39,708 bases of DNA from Armatimonadota bacterium (GCA_030601885.1 JAUWAU010000048.1:1-39708), one strand, 5' to 3'. Counted from the first letter of the stretch, positions 16,346-24,930 are shown. The notes: a model not told the origin generated them from the letters alone. Translations and numbers: made by a program.

Positions 16346-17422
16346 TCATGCCGCAGCGCCCTTCACCGCCCCCACCAGCATCCCCAACGCCCGGTTCTCC
16401 GCGTCGCGGCTTCTGACTTTGGCGTCGTTCCAGCTTACGATCAAGTCGAGGCTGGGAATCACCACCATCGCCCGCGGGCCACCGTGGCCGAAGCAGCCAC
16501 AGGCGTCTTCGGGCACGTCGGGCCAGTGCCGCTTGCCCTCGCGATCCACGCCGTTCGTCCACCACAGCCAACTGTAGCTTCCGAGATGGTCGCACTGGTC
16601 GTCCGGGATGTTCCTCGAGCCCATGCTCCGCTGCCCCGGAATCATCTCGGCCTCTTTGCCGGCGGTGCGGGGGATGGAGTTTGGCAGGGGACTCGTGACG
16701 GCCATCGCGGCGTGCTTCTCGCTGATGAGCTGCGTGCCCCGCCAGTTGCCCTTGCGCAGATACAGCAGCCCGAAGCGGGCGAAGTCGCGCACCGACACGG
16801 CCAGCCGCCCGGGGCGGTCTTTCGTGCCGAAGGCCATGAAAGTCGGGCTGTCCTCGCACTGGAGCAGATCAGCCAGTTTCGGCTGCAAGACGGTATCGTC
16901 CACGTTGCTCCAAGTGGCCCCGTAGACCTTGATGAACAGCGTGTCCCAGAACAGCGCCATCTGCCAGTCGTTGTAGTCGTAAGCGGTCCCAGGCCCTTCC
17001 GCGACGCCATAACAGGACGTCTGGTTGGCCAGGTGCCGCCAGGTGATGTGCCGGTCCTTGTGGCCGAGAGCGGCGTTGATGTCGTTCAGCCTCGGCTCGA
17101 GGACGTTCACCGGGTCGTCGAGGCCAGCGATCTGGCCCTCCTCGACGGCCTTGAACAGGAAGTGGCTGTACCACGGCTTGGCGGCCGAGGCCACGTCGGC
17201 GCGCTTAGACGGATCGCCCCACGTGTAGACCATGTAGCCGTGCCGCACGACGCAGGCACGTCCGCCGACATAGTCGCGGAAGGCGTCGAGTTTGCCGACG
17301 TCCATGCCGACGTCGGCGGGAGCCTTGGTGGGCCACGTGGCTCCCGGGTACACGGGTGTTTCGGCTGCCAGGCAGCTCGTCACAGCAATCATCGCCAGCA
17401 AGCTCGTCACAAGTGTAGTCAT
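16346..17422 (-). CDS. Beta-lactamase-fold serine hydrolase, exported
   Basis: The 358-residue protein has an N-terminal signal (MTTLVTSLLAMIAVTSCLAA); VTSC could be a lipobox, so it may be a lipoprotein. The class C beta-lactamase/esterase fold shows SAAK (Ser79-x-x-Lys82) as nucleophile motif, AYDYND (148-152) as the Tyr/Asn element, and FGHGG (311-315) in place of the KTG triad. Such proteins in carbohydrate clusters act as esterases or peptidases of unknown substrate rather than as antibiotic-resistance enzymes. The start at 17422 has GAGGTG four bases upstream; an open frame continues to 17527 but lacks support. It follows the SGNH esterase gene by 20 bases on the same strand, so the two form an operon. 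Confidence 0.88.
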   Translation of the reverse strand: MTTLVTSLLAMIAVTSCLAAETPVYPGATWPTKAPADVGMDVGKLDAFRDYVGGRACVVRHGYMVYTWGDPSKRADVASAAKPWYSHFLFKAVEEGQIAGLDDPVNVLEPRLNDINAALGHKDRHITWRHLANQTSCYGVAEGPGTAYDYNDWQMALFWDTLFIKVYGATWSNVDDTVLQPKLADLLQCEDSPTFMAFGTKDRPGRLAVSVRDFARFGLLYLRKGNWRGTQLISEKHAAMAVTSPLPNSIPRTAGKEAEMIPGQRSMGSRNIPDDQCDHLGSYSWLWWTNGVDREGKRHWPDVPEDACGCFGHGGPRAMVVIPSLDLIVSWNDAKVRSRDAENRALGMLVGAVKGAAA

Positions 17423-17442
17423 AGGGCACCTCAGCAATCCCC

Positions 17443-18990
17443 TCACCGCTGCTTCGCCGTTATGCCCGGCCAATCGTCGGTGCGGAACGGCGAGGCCGGC
17501 AGGCCGGCCTTGTTGTACAGGTTGCACAGCGGGTTGTCCGCCCAGGCATATCGAACGGCCACCGGGTTCCGCACAGCAGCGCTGGAGACCACAACTGTGT
17601 CCCGGTCGATCCGCCCATTCCCATAGAAGAACTTGCCATCCGGCCCGGCCACGCCAAAGGCGCGCACGCGCGGCCCGTCCTTGGCCACTAGCCCGCCGCC
17701 GAGATGCTTGAAATGGAGGCGCACCCTCCGACCCTCTACCGACATCGACTTGTAGATGGGACCGGAGTACACCACGTCATCTCCGTACACGGTGCCCAAC
17801 GCGGCGAGAGCAAGGCGGCGTCCCACAGGCGCCTTATTCTTCGGATGGATGTCGCCCGCCTCTCCCAGGTCGATGGTGATGGCCATCGCCGTGTTCGGCA
17901 GCGAGAGCGTCATGAGCTGGGCCTCGCGCAGCTCGGCCCAGTCGCTATCGCCTGGCTCCGCCTTGAAGACTCTGAAGTTGGGCAATTGGGCGAACAGGAA
18001 TGGGAATGCCCCCTGTCCCCAGTGGCGCCGCCAGTCGCGGATCATAGCTGGGAACAGCTTCCGGTACTCGTACGCGCGGCCGGCGTTCCCCTCGCCCTGG
18101 TACCAGATGGCGCCCCTGATGGCGTAGGGGATCAGCGGGGCGATCATGCCGTTGAAGAGCCCGGACGGCGTGCTATGGTGTCCCGGGCCCCTGGGGGCTC
18201 GAGGCCTGCGCGGCACGGGTGTGCCCTCGGCCCGCGCCTTCGCAGCGACCTGCTGCCACTCGGCCAGTCTCTGTTCGTGGTTCGCTTTCGCCTGCGGGTG
18301 GTTGGCAAGCACCTGGTCCCAGCGCTTGAGAATCACGTTGAACGCGGGGTTGCGCTGCAGAGTCGCCTTGCTCGTCCACGCCTCCGCCGGAGTACCGCCC
18401 CAGTAGGTGCCGATGAGCCCGATGGGCACCTGCAGCTCCTTGTGCAGATCCCGCCCGAAGAAGTAGCCCGCGGCGGAGAAGCCGGCGACCGTCTCCGGCC
18501 GGCACGTCTCCCAGGCGCCCTCGGTGTCGGTTCGCGGCTCATCCGCCACGACGTTGCTCACCTTGAAGAGCCGGATCATCGGATAGTCCGCCTCAGCAAT
18601 CTCTTGCTCGGCATTGGAGGCACGCTGCACCGACATGGCCATATTGGATTGACCCGAGCAGACCCACACGTCGCCAACCAGTAGGTCGTGCAGCGTGACC
18701 GTGCTGCTTCCGGTCACGGTCATGGCGAACGGCCCGCCGGCCTCCAGGGCCTTGAGCCTCACCATCCACCGCCCCTCAGCATGGGCGATGACGCTCACGC
18801 GTTGATCGCGGAACGTCACGGTCACCTCTCGGCCCGGCTCATCCGTGCCCCAGATGGGCACCTGGATGTCCCGCTGCAGGACCATCCCATCACTGATTAC
18901 GGCGGCGAGCTTGACATCAGCGACTGCGAGGCTCGCGACGAGCAGTGATGCGCCAAGTAGAGCTGACAGGACGAGTAGTGGCTTTCGCAT
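17443..18990 (-). CDS. Sialate O-acetylesterase-like SGNH hydrolase (SASA family)
   Basis: The 515-residue secreted protein has a signal peptide (MRKPLLVLSALLGASLLVASLAVA) and an N-terminal beta domain typical of the family (VISDGMVLQRDIQVPIWG). SGNH blocks: GDVWVCSGQSNM with Ser115, the Gly-rich TYWGGTPAEAW, WYQGEGN (296-302) with the Asn, and DLGEAGDIHPKNK with Asp380/His382 as the remaining catalytic pair. All the family's catalytic positions appear present. The family removes O-acetyl groups from sialic acids or from plant and algal glycans; in this genome type glycan side-chain deacetylation is more likely. A good AGGGAGAG site precedes the ATG. It is the first gene of a minus-strand operon with the serine hydrolase, divergent from the sulfatase gene. 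Confidence 0.92.
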   Translation of the reverse strand: MRKPLLVLSALLGASLLVASLAVADVKLAAVISDGMVLQRDIQVPIWGTDEPGREVTVTFRDQRVSVIAHAEGRWMVRLKALEAGGPFAMTVTGSSTVTLHDLLVGDVWVCSGQSNMAMSVQRASNAEQEIAEADYPMIRLFKVSNVVADEPRTDTEGAWETCRPETVAGFSAAGYFFGRDLHKELQVPIGLIGTYWGGTPAEAWTSKATLQRNPAFNVILKRWDQVLANHPQAKANHEQRLAEWQQVAAKARAEGTPVPRRPRAPRGPGHHSTPSGLFNGMIAPLIPYAIRGAIWYQGEGNAGRAYEYRKLFPAMIRDWRRHWGQGAFPFLFAQLPNFRVFKAEPGDSDWAELREAQLMTLSLPNTAMAITIDLGEAGDIHPKNKAPVGRRLALAALGTVYGDDVVYSGPIYKSMSVEGRRVRLHFKHLGGGLVAKDGPRVRAFGVAGPDGKFFYGNGRIDRDTVVVSSAAVRNPVAVRYAWADNPLCNLYNKAGLPASPFRTDDWPGITAKQR

Positions 18991-19065
18991 GTTGCTCTCC
19001 CTTCGTCATTCACTCATCGGACGATGCTGCCGGGCGCCATGTCCGTCTGCCCCAATTCTCGGGCG

Positions 19066-19130
19066 CGAGACGCAGTCCCTGCCTTACAGCAGGGGAAGGA
19101 ACCACACCGGGCCGGGCGAACTGCGTCTCG
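19066..19130. repeat. Inverted repeat CGAGACGCAGT / ACTGCGTCTCG in a divergent promoter region
   Basis: A perfect 11-bp inverted repeat (19066-19076 and 19120-19130) with a 43-base loop. It lies between the divergently transcribed SGNH esterase (start 18990) and sulfatase (start 19162). It could be a regulatory hairpin in the sulfatase leader or a two-half-site operator for a regulator acting on both operons. No regulator gene is adjacent. Confidence 0.45.
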
Positions 19131-19161
19131 TTCCCATACACTCTCGCGACAAGGTGATTCG

Positions 19162-20487
19162 ATGAACGTCCTCGTGCTGATGTGCGACCATCACCGCTTT
19201 GACGCCCTGAGTTGCCTCGGCAATCCGCTGGCGCATACACCGAACCTCGACCGACTCGCTGCCCGCAGCGTCCGCTTCGAGAACTGCTTCACCCAGTCGC
19301 CGGTCTGTGCGCCGGCGCGCCACAGCCTGGCGACCGGGCGATACGCTCACGCCCAAGGCGTGATCACCAACAGCCACAAGCCGCACCCGGGCATGGTCAC
19401 CATCGCCCACGCGCTGCAGCCTCTCGGCTACCGCCGCTTCCAGCAGGGGCACATGCACTGGACCGACGAGAGCATGGACAACGGGTACGAGCCGCCCGTC
19501 ACGAAGGCCATGTGGCGAGAGTCGATGCGCGCGGAGGCGCTCGCACGGTATGACTGGGAGTCACAAGGGATCACTCGCCGCACGACGGCAGGGCCCAGCC
19601 CACGAACCAGGGAACAGTACTCGGGATACTTCGTGGCCGCGAACGCGGTCTGCCAGATCGAGTCCGCCGCGGAGCGTGGCGAGCAGTTCCTGTGTTGGAC
19701 GGCTTTCAGCGAGCCGCATCCGCCGTTCTACCCGCCCCGCGAGATCTACGAGCGGTTTGACCAGGCACAGATCGATCTTCCGAAGCAGGCTCCGCCCGAC
19801 GCGCCGCCGCCTCATCAGGTGATCCTCGGGAAGCGGCGAGAGTGGGAGCATCTCACGGAGGTGGAGCTGCGCCAGATGTTGGCCGGGTACTACGGCATGG
19901 TGGAGCTGGTGGACGGCTACATCGGGATGGTGCTCGATGCCGTAGAGCGGCTGGGGATCGCGGATGACACGATCATAGTGTGGACCACGGATCACGGCGA
20001 TCAGATGTGGGAGCATGGACTGTTCCTGAAGTTCCAGATGCACGAGGGCTCGGTGCACGTGCCGCTGCTGATCCACGACCCGAGGCGAGGCTCCGGCGTG
20101 CGCACGGAGCTGGTGGAGCACATCGACCTGTTCCCCACCATCTGCGAGCTCGTGGGGGCTGAGTGCCCGGACACGGTGCAGGGGCGGTCTCTGGTGCCGC
20201 TGCTCGGAGTTTCGGGGACTGACACCTCGTTGTCTGTCCCCGAAACTCCCGAAGGGCCGAGTCCTGAGGGATGGCGAGATGCGGTGTTCAGCCAGATTGG
20301 TACCATACAGATGATCCGCACGGAGCAGTGGAAGCTCAACCTCTACGAGGGCGAGCCGGGGGAGCTATACGATCTGGAGAACGATCCGGAGGAGTTCTAC
20401 AATCGCGTCGCCGATGCGGATTATGCCGATACGGTGCAGTCGCTGCATGAGCGGCTGAGAGATTGGGAGCAGTCGTCATCAGGATAG
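19162..20487 (+). CDS. Sulfatase (type I, formylglycine-dependent) carrying an in-frame REP hairpin
   Basis: The 441-residue protein lacks a signal peptide and is probably cytoplasmic. It has the sulfatase signature SPVCAPARHSLATG, with Cys49-x-Pro-x-Arg53 for formylglycine conversion. The N-terminal metal motif is CDHHRFDAL, a variant of the usual DDQR/DQQR. The C-terminal metal motif is TTDHGDQMWEHG (Asp277, His278). The closing segment 'QWKLNLYEGEPGELYDLENDPEEFYN' is standard. At residues ~350-363 (VSGTDTSLSVPETP) the frame passes through a 42-bp REP hairpin. This lies in a loop before the C-terminal strand, so the enzyme may well remain functional. The start at 19162 follows AAGGTG. It is 26 bases upstream of an oxidoreductase, with which it forms an operon. 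The substrate is unknown. Confidence 0.92.
   Translation: MNVLVLMCDHHRFDALSCLGNPLAHTPNLDRLAARSVRFENCFTQSPVCAPARHSLATGRYAHAQGVITNSHKPHPGMVTIAHALQPLGYRRFQQGHMHWTDESMDNGYEPPVTKAMWRESMRAEALARYDWESQGITRRTTAGPSPRTREQYSGYFVAANAVCQIESAAERGEQFLCWTAFSEPHPPFYPPREIYERFDQAQIDLPKQAPPDAPPPHQVILGKRREWEHLTEVELRQMLAGYYGMVELVDGYIGMVLDAVERLGIADDTIIVWTTDHGDQMWEHGLFLKFQMHEGSVHVPLLIHDPRRGSGVRTELVEHIDLFPTICELVGAECPDTVQGRSLVPLLGVSGTDTSLSVPETPEGPSPEGWRDAVFSQIGTIQMIRTEQWKLNLYEGEPGELYDLENDPEEFYNRVADADYADTVQSLHERLRDWEQSSSG
20207..20248. repeat. REP hairpin inside the sulfatase frame
   Basis: A 42-bp palindrome with arms GAGTTTCGGGGAC and GTCCCCGAAACTC (13 bp perfect), then a mismatch, GACA/TGTC and the loop CCTCGT. The arm is the same as the ends of the RAYT-associated elements at 23.9-25.5 kb. 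The length is a multiple of three, so the sulfatase frame is kept. Confidence 0.85.
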
Positions 20488-20513
20488 AAGAACCCTGAGA
20501 AAGGACCGAGCAG

Positions 20514-21503
20514 ATGATCAAGTGCGCACTCATTAGCGGTAAGGGCATGGGCCTGCGACATGGGGCCAACTTCCACAACCACGCTGACGCCCAGGTTGTC
20601 GCCGTGTGCGACATGGATCCGGAGCTGCTGGAGAAGGCCAAGGAGGAGTTTGGAGTACAAGGCTATGCGAGCGTCGATGAGCTGCTGGCCCAAAGCGATG
20701 CGGAGCTGGTGCTGCTCATCACGAACGAGACGCGACGCATTGCCCCCCTGCGGCAACTGCTCGCCGCCAAGCGACACGTCTTCACCGAAAAGCCGTTGTG
20801 CGGCATGGAGGGGCAGTTCCGGGTCCGTGAGCAGGACGCGGCCATCGCCTGGCCGGCCATCAGGCAGTGGCGCGCGTCAGGCCTCAAGTTCGGGATCAAC
20901 TACAACTATCGCTACTTCACCCACTTCCGCAAGCTGCATGAGGATGCCGCCGAGGGTCGGCTCGGCGAGATCAAAATGGTCCGGGCGCGGGCACACTTCA
21001 ATTGCTGGTCCCACGTCATCGACCAGATCCTCTGGACCATGGGCCAGCCGGAATGGGTGAGCTGCCTGGGCGAGCCGAGCGAGGAGGGCGGCTGGCAGCG
21101 TATGATTCACCTGCGCTGGCCCAACGGCGTGAACGGCGCACTCGACGGCTCCAACGCGTGGGGCTACGACGACCATCCGCTCCGCATCATGATCTGTGGC
21201 ACTGAGAGCTACGCTGAGGCTCGTGGGCTGGACGGGTGGTATCGGCGGTGCAAGGCCGGCGGGTTCAAGCAGGAGGTGGAGGAACTGTGGGAGGTCGAGG
21301 AGGGGCGGCAAGAGTATCCGGAGTCCTTCGGCCGCATGGCCGATGGCGTCATCGAGGCGATGAAACAGGACAGGCCCCTGCCGGCCGACGGAGAAGCCGC
21401 CTGGCAGGAGCTGCTTTTTGAGGCCGCGGTCCATCGTTCGGCACTGCGCGGCGGGGAACGGGTGCGGTTGAGCGACGTGGAGAGCGACGTGGCGAAGGGT
21501 TAA
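20514..21503 (+). CDS. Gfo/Idh/MocA-family oxidoreductase
   Basis: The 329-residue protein has an N-terminal Rossmann domain whose glycine motif reads ISGKGMGLRHG (a GxGxG variant), then VVAVCDMD with the cofactor-selecting acidic residue. The family motif HVFTEKPLCG has Glu92-Lys93-Pro94. The C-terminal beta-sheet domain includes NYNYRYFTHFRKLHEDAAEGRLGEI and WSHVIDQILWTMG with the conserved His. It probably oxidises or reduces a sugar or polyol with NAD(P). It follows the sulfatase by 26 bases with AAAGGA upstream, so they are probably co-transcribed and may act on the same released sugar. It is only distantly similar to the paralogue at 6762. Confidence 0.9.
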   Translation: MIKCALISGKGMGLRHGANFHNHADAQVVAVCDMDPELLEKAKEEFGVQGYASVDELLAQSDAELVLLITNETRRIAPLRQLLAAKRHVFTEKPLCGMEGQFRVREQDAAIAWPAIRQWRASGLKFGINYNYRYFTHFRKLHEDAAEGRLGEIKMVRARAHFNCWSHVIDQILWTMGQPEWVSCLGEPSEEGGWQRMIHLRWPNGVNGALDGSNAWGYDDHPLRIMICGTESYAEARGLDGWYRRCKAGGFKQEVEELWEVEEGRQEYPESFGRMADGVIEAMKQDRPLPADGEAAWQELLFEAAVHRSALRGGERVRLSDVESDVAKG

Positions 21504-21688
21504 GCTCGGTCAGCCTTGATTTCTCCCGGCCCAGGACTCGTTCGGCCCCGGGAAGCCGACTCCGAAGCTTCTGGTGCCTTCCGAGGCCTTGCTTCACGCG
21601 TACGAGTCGTTGACTGAGTTTACGCAGCGCCTCGCGGCGGTTGTTGCTGTGCTGCATCGCCAACCCCTCGCCGCCCGCGCCGCGGCGT

Positions 21689-23875
21689 TCAGTGCAGCTC
21701 CCACAGATGCACGTAGCGCGTGTCCTTCCAGCCGTGGCTGATGATGCCGAGCCGCCCCGGCGCGACCTCGAAGACTTTGGCCCCGTCGTGATGCTCGAAC
21801 CGGTCATCCAGCACGTGCGGGATCCACACGCCGCCCTGCGGCTCAGCCTTCTTGTACGCGATCAGTCGGCAGCGGCTGCGATATGGTCTGAAGGGGTCGT
21901 GCTCTCCGCAGATGACCTCCAGCTCGCCGTCGCCATCGAGGTCGGCCACGTCGAGCGAGTGCGGGCAGCGCACCTTGTCGATCACGTGCATCGGCCAGGG
22001 GTCGCTTCGCGGGTTGGACGGATTCTCCAACCACGCCAGCCGCGACAGCGGCGTTACCTTGTTGTTGAAGTCCAGCGCCTCTTCGCCCACCACGATGTCC
22101 GGTCTGCCATCGCCGTTCACGTCCGCGACGCGGACCCGCGCGGCATGGAAGTCGGTGGCGACCTCGTGAGCACGGAACGTGCCGTCGCCCAGGTTCTCGA
22201 GCCAGTATGTTCCGGCCACGAGGTCCAGCTTCCCGTCGCCGTCCATGTCGCAGGCGACGATCTCCTCGCCGTATGGGATCTCAACCAGGACCCGCATGGG
22301 CCAGGGATGACTTGTCGGGTCGTCGGGGATCTCGAACAGCTCGGGGAAGTGGCTCTGTTTCTCGGCACTATGGTACCCGAGGACAAGCGCGGGCCTGCCG
22401 CCGGGCAGAATCGGCGCGACGACGGAGCCATGCGGCCAGTCCCCGGTGCCGGTGCCGATGGGGTGCTCCTCCCACTCATCGTTTGCGGGGTCCACGCCCT
22501 TGAGCCAGCATAGCTCGCTGGTGAGGCCCTCGCCCTTGGTGGCGATCAGCTCGTCGCGCCCGTCGCCGTCGAGATCGAAGGCGTTGATGACCTGTGACAC
22601 TCCGGGGATCCGGCGGCGCTGCCACTGCCGACGCGGGCCGCCACCGGGATTCTCGTACCACCATGAGGCGCACACCACGTCGAGGCGGCCGTTACCGTTC
22701 ACGTCAGTTGCCAGAATGTCGATCCCCGTCGCCGGTTTGTCTCGGTCCAGCAGGCGGTGCTTGACGCCTGCGAACGGGGACGGCGCCTCGCGGCGCCTGA
22801 AGAGCTGCACCTTGGGGCGCCTCCACTCCTTGCCCACGACCTCGTCCACTCCGTCGCCGTCCACATCGCGCATAACCGCCTGGTGCGTGCCGGCGCCGCG
22901 ATACAAGACCTCGCGTTCCCAGGTTCTCCCGTTGTCGCCCGTGGCATACTCGATGAGCCGGGCGTCCAGGTTGCGAGGAGAGCTCCAGCCGCCCTCGGCC
23001 ATCTCGGCCAGGAAGATGCGCACCCGGCCGCTGCCGGCATTGCGACTTGCGCCGAGGGTGTGGGCGAAGACGAGGCCTCGGTCAACGGGGTGCTCTACCC
23101 ACGGATTGTCGGGATCTTCCGCGAGGCGATTCTCGAACCACGACATGCGTCCGTCCATGAATTCCGACTCGGCGATGACCACGTCCGGCCGGCCATTTCC
23201 GGTGACGTCAACGAGGGCCACTCGGCACATTTCACGGAACGAATGAGCGAATACGTGGCGCTCCCAGGCGCCGGAGAAAGGGCCCGCGCTCGGACACTTG
23301 AACCAGTCAGCGCCGTGGACTACCTCGAGCCTACCGTCTCCGTCGAGGTCCCCTGCCCCGAGGCCCTCGGCAAAGATACCGGTGACAATGGCGTGCTTGA
23401 TCCACGGCGCCTCGGGGCCTCCCGGGCGCTTATAGACGAAGAGCCCGGGACGGCCGCCCATGGCATTTGCCAGTAGCTCCCGCGCCCCATCGCCATCCAC
23501 GTCCGCGAATATGATGTCGTGTGCCGGGCCCGAGGGTGACGGATCGAGGACGTATCGACTCCACGGCTGGCTGGGGTCGCGCCCGGGCTTGTAATACGCC
23601 AGGGCTGGAGGCTCCGTCTCTCCCGCCACGATCTCCATGATTCCGTCGCCGTCCACGTCTTCGAGCGCTAGCCCGACAGCGAAGTGACGGCCCTCGGCGA
23701 TGATCCCCCGTTCAAATGCGCGGTCGCCCGCGAGGCGGTACCACAGCAGCGCCCCGTTCCCTCCGACGACGGCCTCCACGGCGCCGTCGCCGTCAACGTC
23801 GCCGACTACGAGGCTGCCCATGTCTGTGACCGGTGGCATGGCATCGAGGATGACAAGCTCCCACTGTCCGTTCAT
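21689..23875 (-). CDS. FG-GAP/VCBS beta-propeller protein with calcium-binding motifs, no signal peptide
   Basis: The 728-residue protein is made of repeated FG-GAP/VCBS blades with about eleven Ca2+-binding words of the type DVDGDG or DLDGDG, spread over the whole length. It should fold as one or two beta-propellers. Family members are usually secreted, often binding carbohydrate or protein, or are lyase-like accessory proteins. Here the start (MNGQWELVILDAMPP, ATG 23875, after GGGAGAAAGG) has no signal peptide. The longer open frame to 23923 begins inside a REP arm and encodes MSFIVCPRNR, which is repeat sequence and not a signal. Its original 5' end may have been replaced by the REP element at 23897-24016. 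It is monocistronic. Confidence 0.85.
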   Translation of the reverse strand: MNGQWELVILDAMPPVTDMGSLVVGDVDGDGAVEAVVGGNGALLWYRLAGDRAFERGIIAEGRHFAVGLALEDVDGDGIMEIVAGETEPPALAYYKPGRDPSQPWSRYVLDPSPSGPAHDIIFADVDGDGARELLANAMGGRPGLFVYKRPGGPEAPWIKHAIVTGIFAEGLGAGDLDGDGRLEVVHGADWFKCPSAGPFSGAWERHVFAHSFREMCRVALVDVTGNGRPDVVIAESEFMDGRMSWFENRLAEDPDNPWVEHPVDRGLVFAHTLGASRNAGSGRVRIFLAEMAEGGWSSPRNLDARLIEYATGDNGRTWEREVLYRGAGTHQAVMRDVDGDGVDEVVGKEWRRPKVQLFRRREAPSPFAGVKHRLLDRDKPATGIDILATDVNGNGRLDVVCASWWYENPGGGPRRQWQRRRIPGVSQVINAFDLDGDGRDELIATKGEGLTSELCWLKGVDPANDEWEEHPIGTGTGDWPHGSVVAPILPGGRPALVLGYHSAEKQSHFPELFEIPDDPTSHPWPMRVLVEIPYGEEIVACDMDGDGKLDLVAGTYWLENLGDGTFRAHEVATDFHAARVRVADVNGDGRPDIVVGEEALDFNNKVTPLSRLAWLENPSNPRSDPWPMHVIDKVRCPHSLDVADLDGDGELEVICGEHDPFRPYRSRCRLIAYKKAEPQGGVWIPHVLDDRFEHHDGAKVFEVAPGRLGIISHGWKDTRYVHLWELH

Positions 23876-23896
23876 AACACTGACGCCTTTCTCCCT

Positions 23897-24016
23897 ATTT
23901 CGGGGACAGACTATGAAACTCACTCATGCCCGACTCGCCTTCCGTGCTGTAGACGCCCCAGTGGCACTGCACAACGAAATCTCCCGCTATCGAGTTTCGT
24001 AGTCTGTCCCCGAAAT
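23897..24016. repeat. RAYT-flanking palindromic element A (120 bp)
   Basis: Left arm ATTTCGGGGACAGACTATG (23897 onward) and right arm ending CTGTCCCCGAAAT at 24016 are inverted copies over ~25 bases with one difference (TATG against TACG). The ~70-base interior differs from that of elements B and C. The right arm covers the last codons of the RAYT gene, and the left arm lies 21 bases before the FG-GAP start codon. Confidence 0.85.
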
Positions 24017-24679
24017 TGCCGGGCGAGCTGGCCGCGGCCCACGCTTCCTGGGACGGATCCGGCGCTCCAACAGACCCTCCAAGGTTTTCACAAACCTTGT
24101 CGGCCCGCACGGACGCCCTGTGTGCGTCTGGCGGCGAATGGTCTCCGAGGTGCCCGGCTCCTCGCTGCAGAGCCAGTCAGCCCAGTTCGCCACCACCCTT
24201 GGGGGTGGAAAGCCGGGCGACAGCAGAGGATCATGTCGTAGCCCGCAATGCGCGGCTGCGCTTGACCAGGCGTACTCCTCCGCGCACGCCACACTGCCCA
24301 GGCGCACTGGATTGCGCTCGACGTAGCGCACCGCAGCCCACAGGTGTGTCTCATCCAGCACGCTGGAAAAGAACCGCCCCTGCCACACATGGCCGCTCGT
24401 CCCAAGTTGGCGATTGAGACGAAGCGCATAGAGCGTATGCGCATCCCGCAGCGCGTAGGCTAACGCCGTCGGCGTGTGTGGCACCACGACTAAGTGGACG
24501 TGATTCGCCATTAGACAATAGGCCCAAATGTCCATCCCGCGTCGGCGAGCCGCGGCCCCGAGGATGGCGACATACGCGCCGTAGTCCTCTGCGCTGAGGA
24601 ACACATCTGCCTGGCGGTTGCCTCGTTGGGTCAGGTGGTGTGGCACGCCAGGCGCTACTATCCGCGCGATCCGCGCCAT
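23987..24679 (-). CDS. REP-associated tyrosine transposase (RAYT, Y1-HUH family)
   Basis: The 230-residue protein is of the TnpA_REP/Transposase_17 family. MARIARIVAPGVPHHLTQRGN is the typical N-terminus. The HUH metal motif is His60-Val-His62 in CLMANHVHLVV. 'RDAHTLYALRLNRQLGTSGHVWQGRFFS' is the family core. The catalytic Tyr is probably Tyr119 in RYVERNPVRLG. The enzyme nicks single-stranded hairpins at REP palindromes. The C-terminus (KRGPRPARPAISGTDYETR) runs into the REP arm of element A, which supplies the last ~9 codons and the stop. The natural end was probably near KRGPRP. TAGGA stands nine bases before the ATG. All visible motifs are intact, so it may be active. Confidence 0.95.
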   Translation of the reverse strand: MARIARIVAPGVPHHLTQRGNRQADVFLSAEDYGAYVAILGAAARRRGMDIWAYCLMANHVHLVVVPHTPTALAYALRDAHTLYALRLNRQLGTSGHVWQGRFFSSVLDETHLWAAVRYVERNPVRLGSVACAEEYAWSSAAAHCGLRHDPLLSPGFPPPRVVANWADWLCSEEPGTSETIRRQTHTGRPCGPTRFVKTLEGLLERRIRPRKRGPRPARPAISGTDYETR

Positions 24680-24719
24680 GGTGCAATCCTAACACAAGCG
24701 TGCCTGCTGTCAAGTCTAA

Positions 24720-24842
24720 ATTTCGGGGACAGACTACGAAACTCGCCCCTGTTCCATTTCCTCGCTATGCTCCATAGTGGAGCCCTAACGTGAGAGAAGC
24801 ACGCAAGGCCTGTTGGCGAGTTTCGTAGTCTGTCCCCGAAAT
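24720..24842. repeat. RAYT-flanking palindromic element B (123 bp)
   Basis: The arms ATTTCGGGGACAGACTACG... and ...CGTAGTCTGTCCCCGAAAT match perfectly for ~27 bases (through CTCGCC/GGCGAG with few differences). The interior includes CTCGCTATGCTCCATAGTGG and GAGCCCTAACGTGAGAGAAG. It begins 40 bases upstream of the RAYT start codon. It differs from element C at only about seven positions. Short AATTCGAA/AATTCCG words continue from 24841 to 24868. Confidence 0.9.
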
Positions 24843-24871
24843 TCGAAATTCCGAAATTCGAAATTCGTCCC

Positions 24872-24894
24872 GGGGCGGTCGGAGACGACCGCCC
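24872..24894 (-). terminator. Possible hairpin terminator after the small zinc-finger gene
   Basis: GGGCGGTCG/CGACCGCCC form a 9-bp GC-rich stem with a GAGA loop. It lies 37 bases beyond the stop of the small Cys-rich gene on the minus strand. No T-run follows it in that direction, so at most it is a weak terminator or a processing hairpin. Confidence 0.35.
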
Positions 24895-24930
24895 GTACGG
24901 TCCCGCAATCGATCGCGTCAGGTGTCTGCC

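Larger units (their letters stand above)
23897..24842. mobile_element. RAYT gene with flanking palindromic repeats (REP-type unit)
   Basis: A 946-bp unit: element A (23897-24016), the RAYT transposase gene (23987-24679, minus strand) and element B (24720-24842). RAYTs are domesticated IS200/IS605-like enzymes that spread REP sequences in trans. The same palindrome arms are scattered over 20.2-25.6 kb with degenerate copies to 32.9 kb, which fits this gene as their source. Whether the unit itself moves cannot be told. Confidence 0.75.

Noticed and set aside
16346..17422. Reading the SAAK/HGG protein as an antibiotic-resistance beta-lactamase
   Set aside because: The fold is shared with esterases and peptidases, the third motif is HGG instead of KTG, and the neighbours are carbohydrate-type genes.
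24841..24868. AATTCGAAATTCCGAAATTCG run as a CRISPR or iteron array
   Set aside because: It is only three to four short words next to a REP arm, without spacers or a replication gene.
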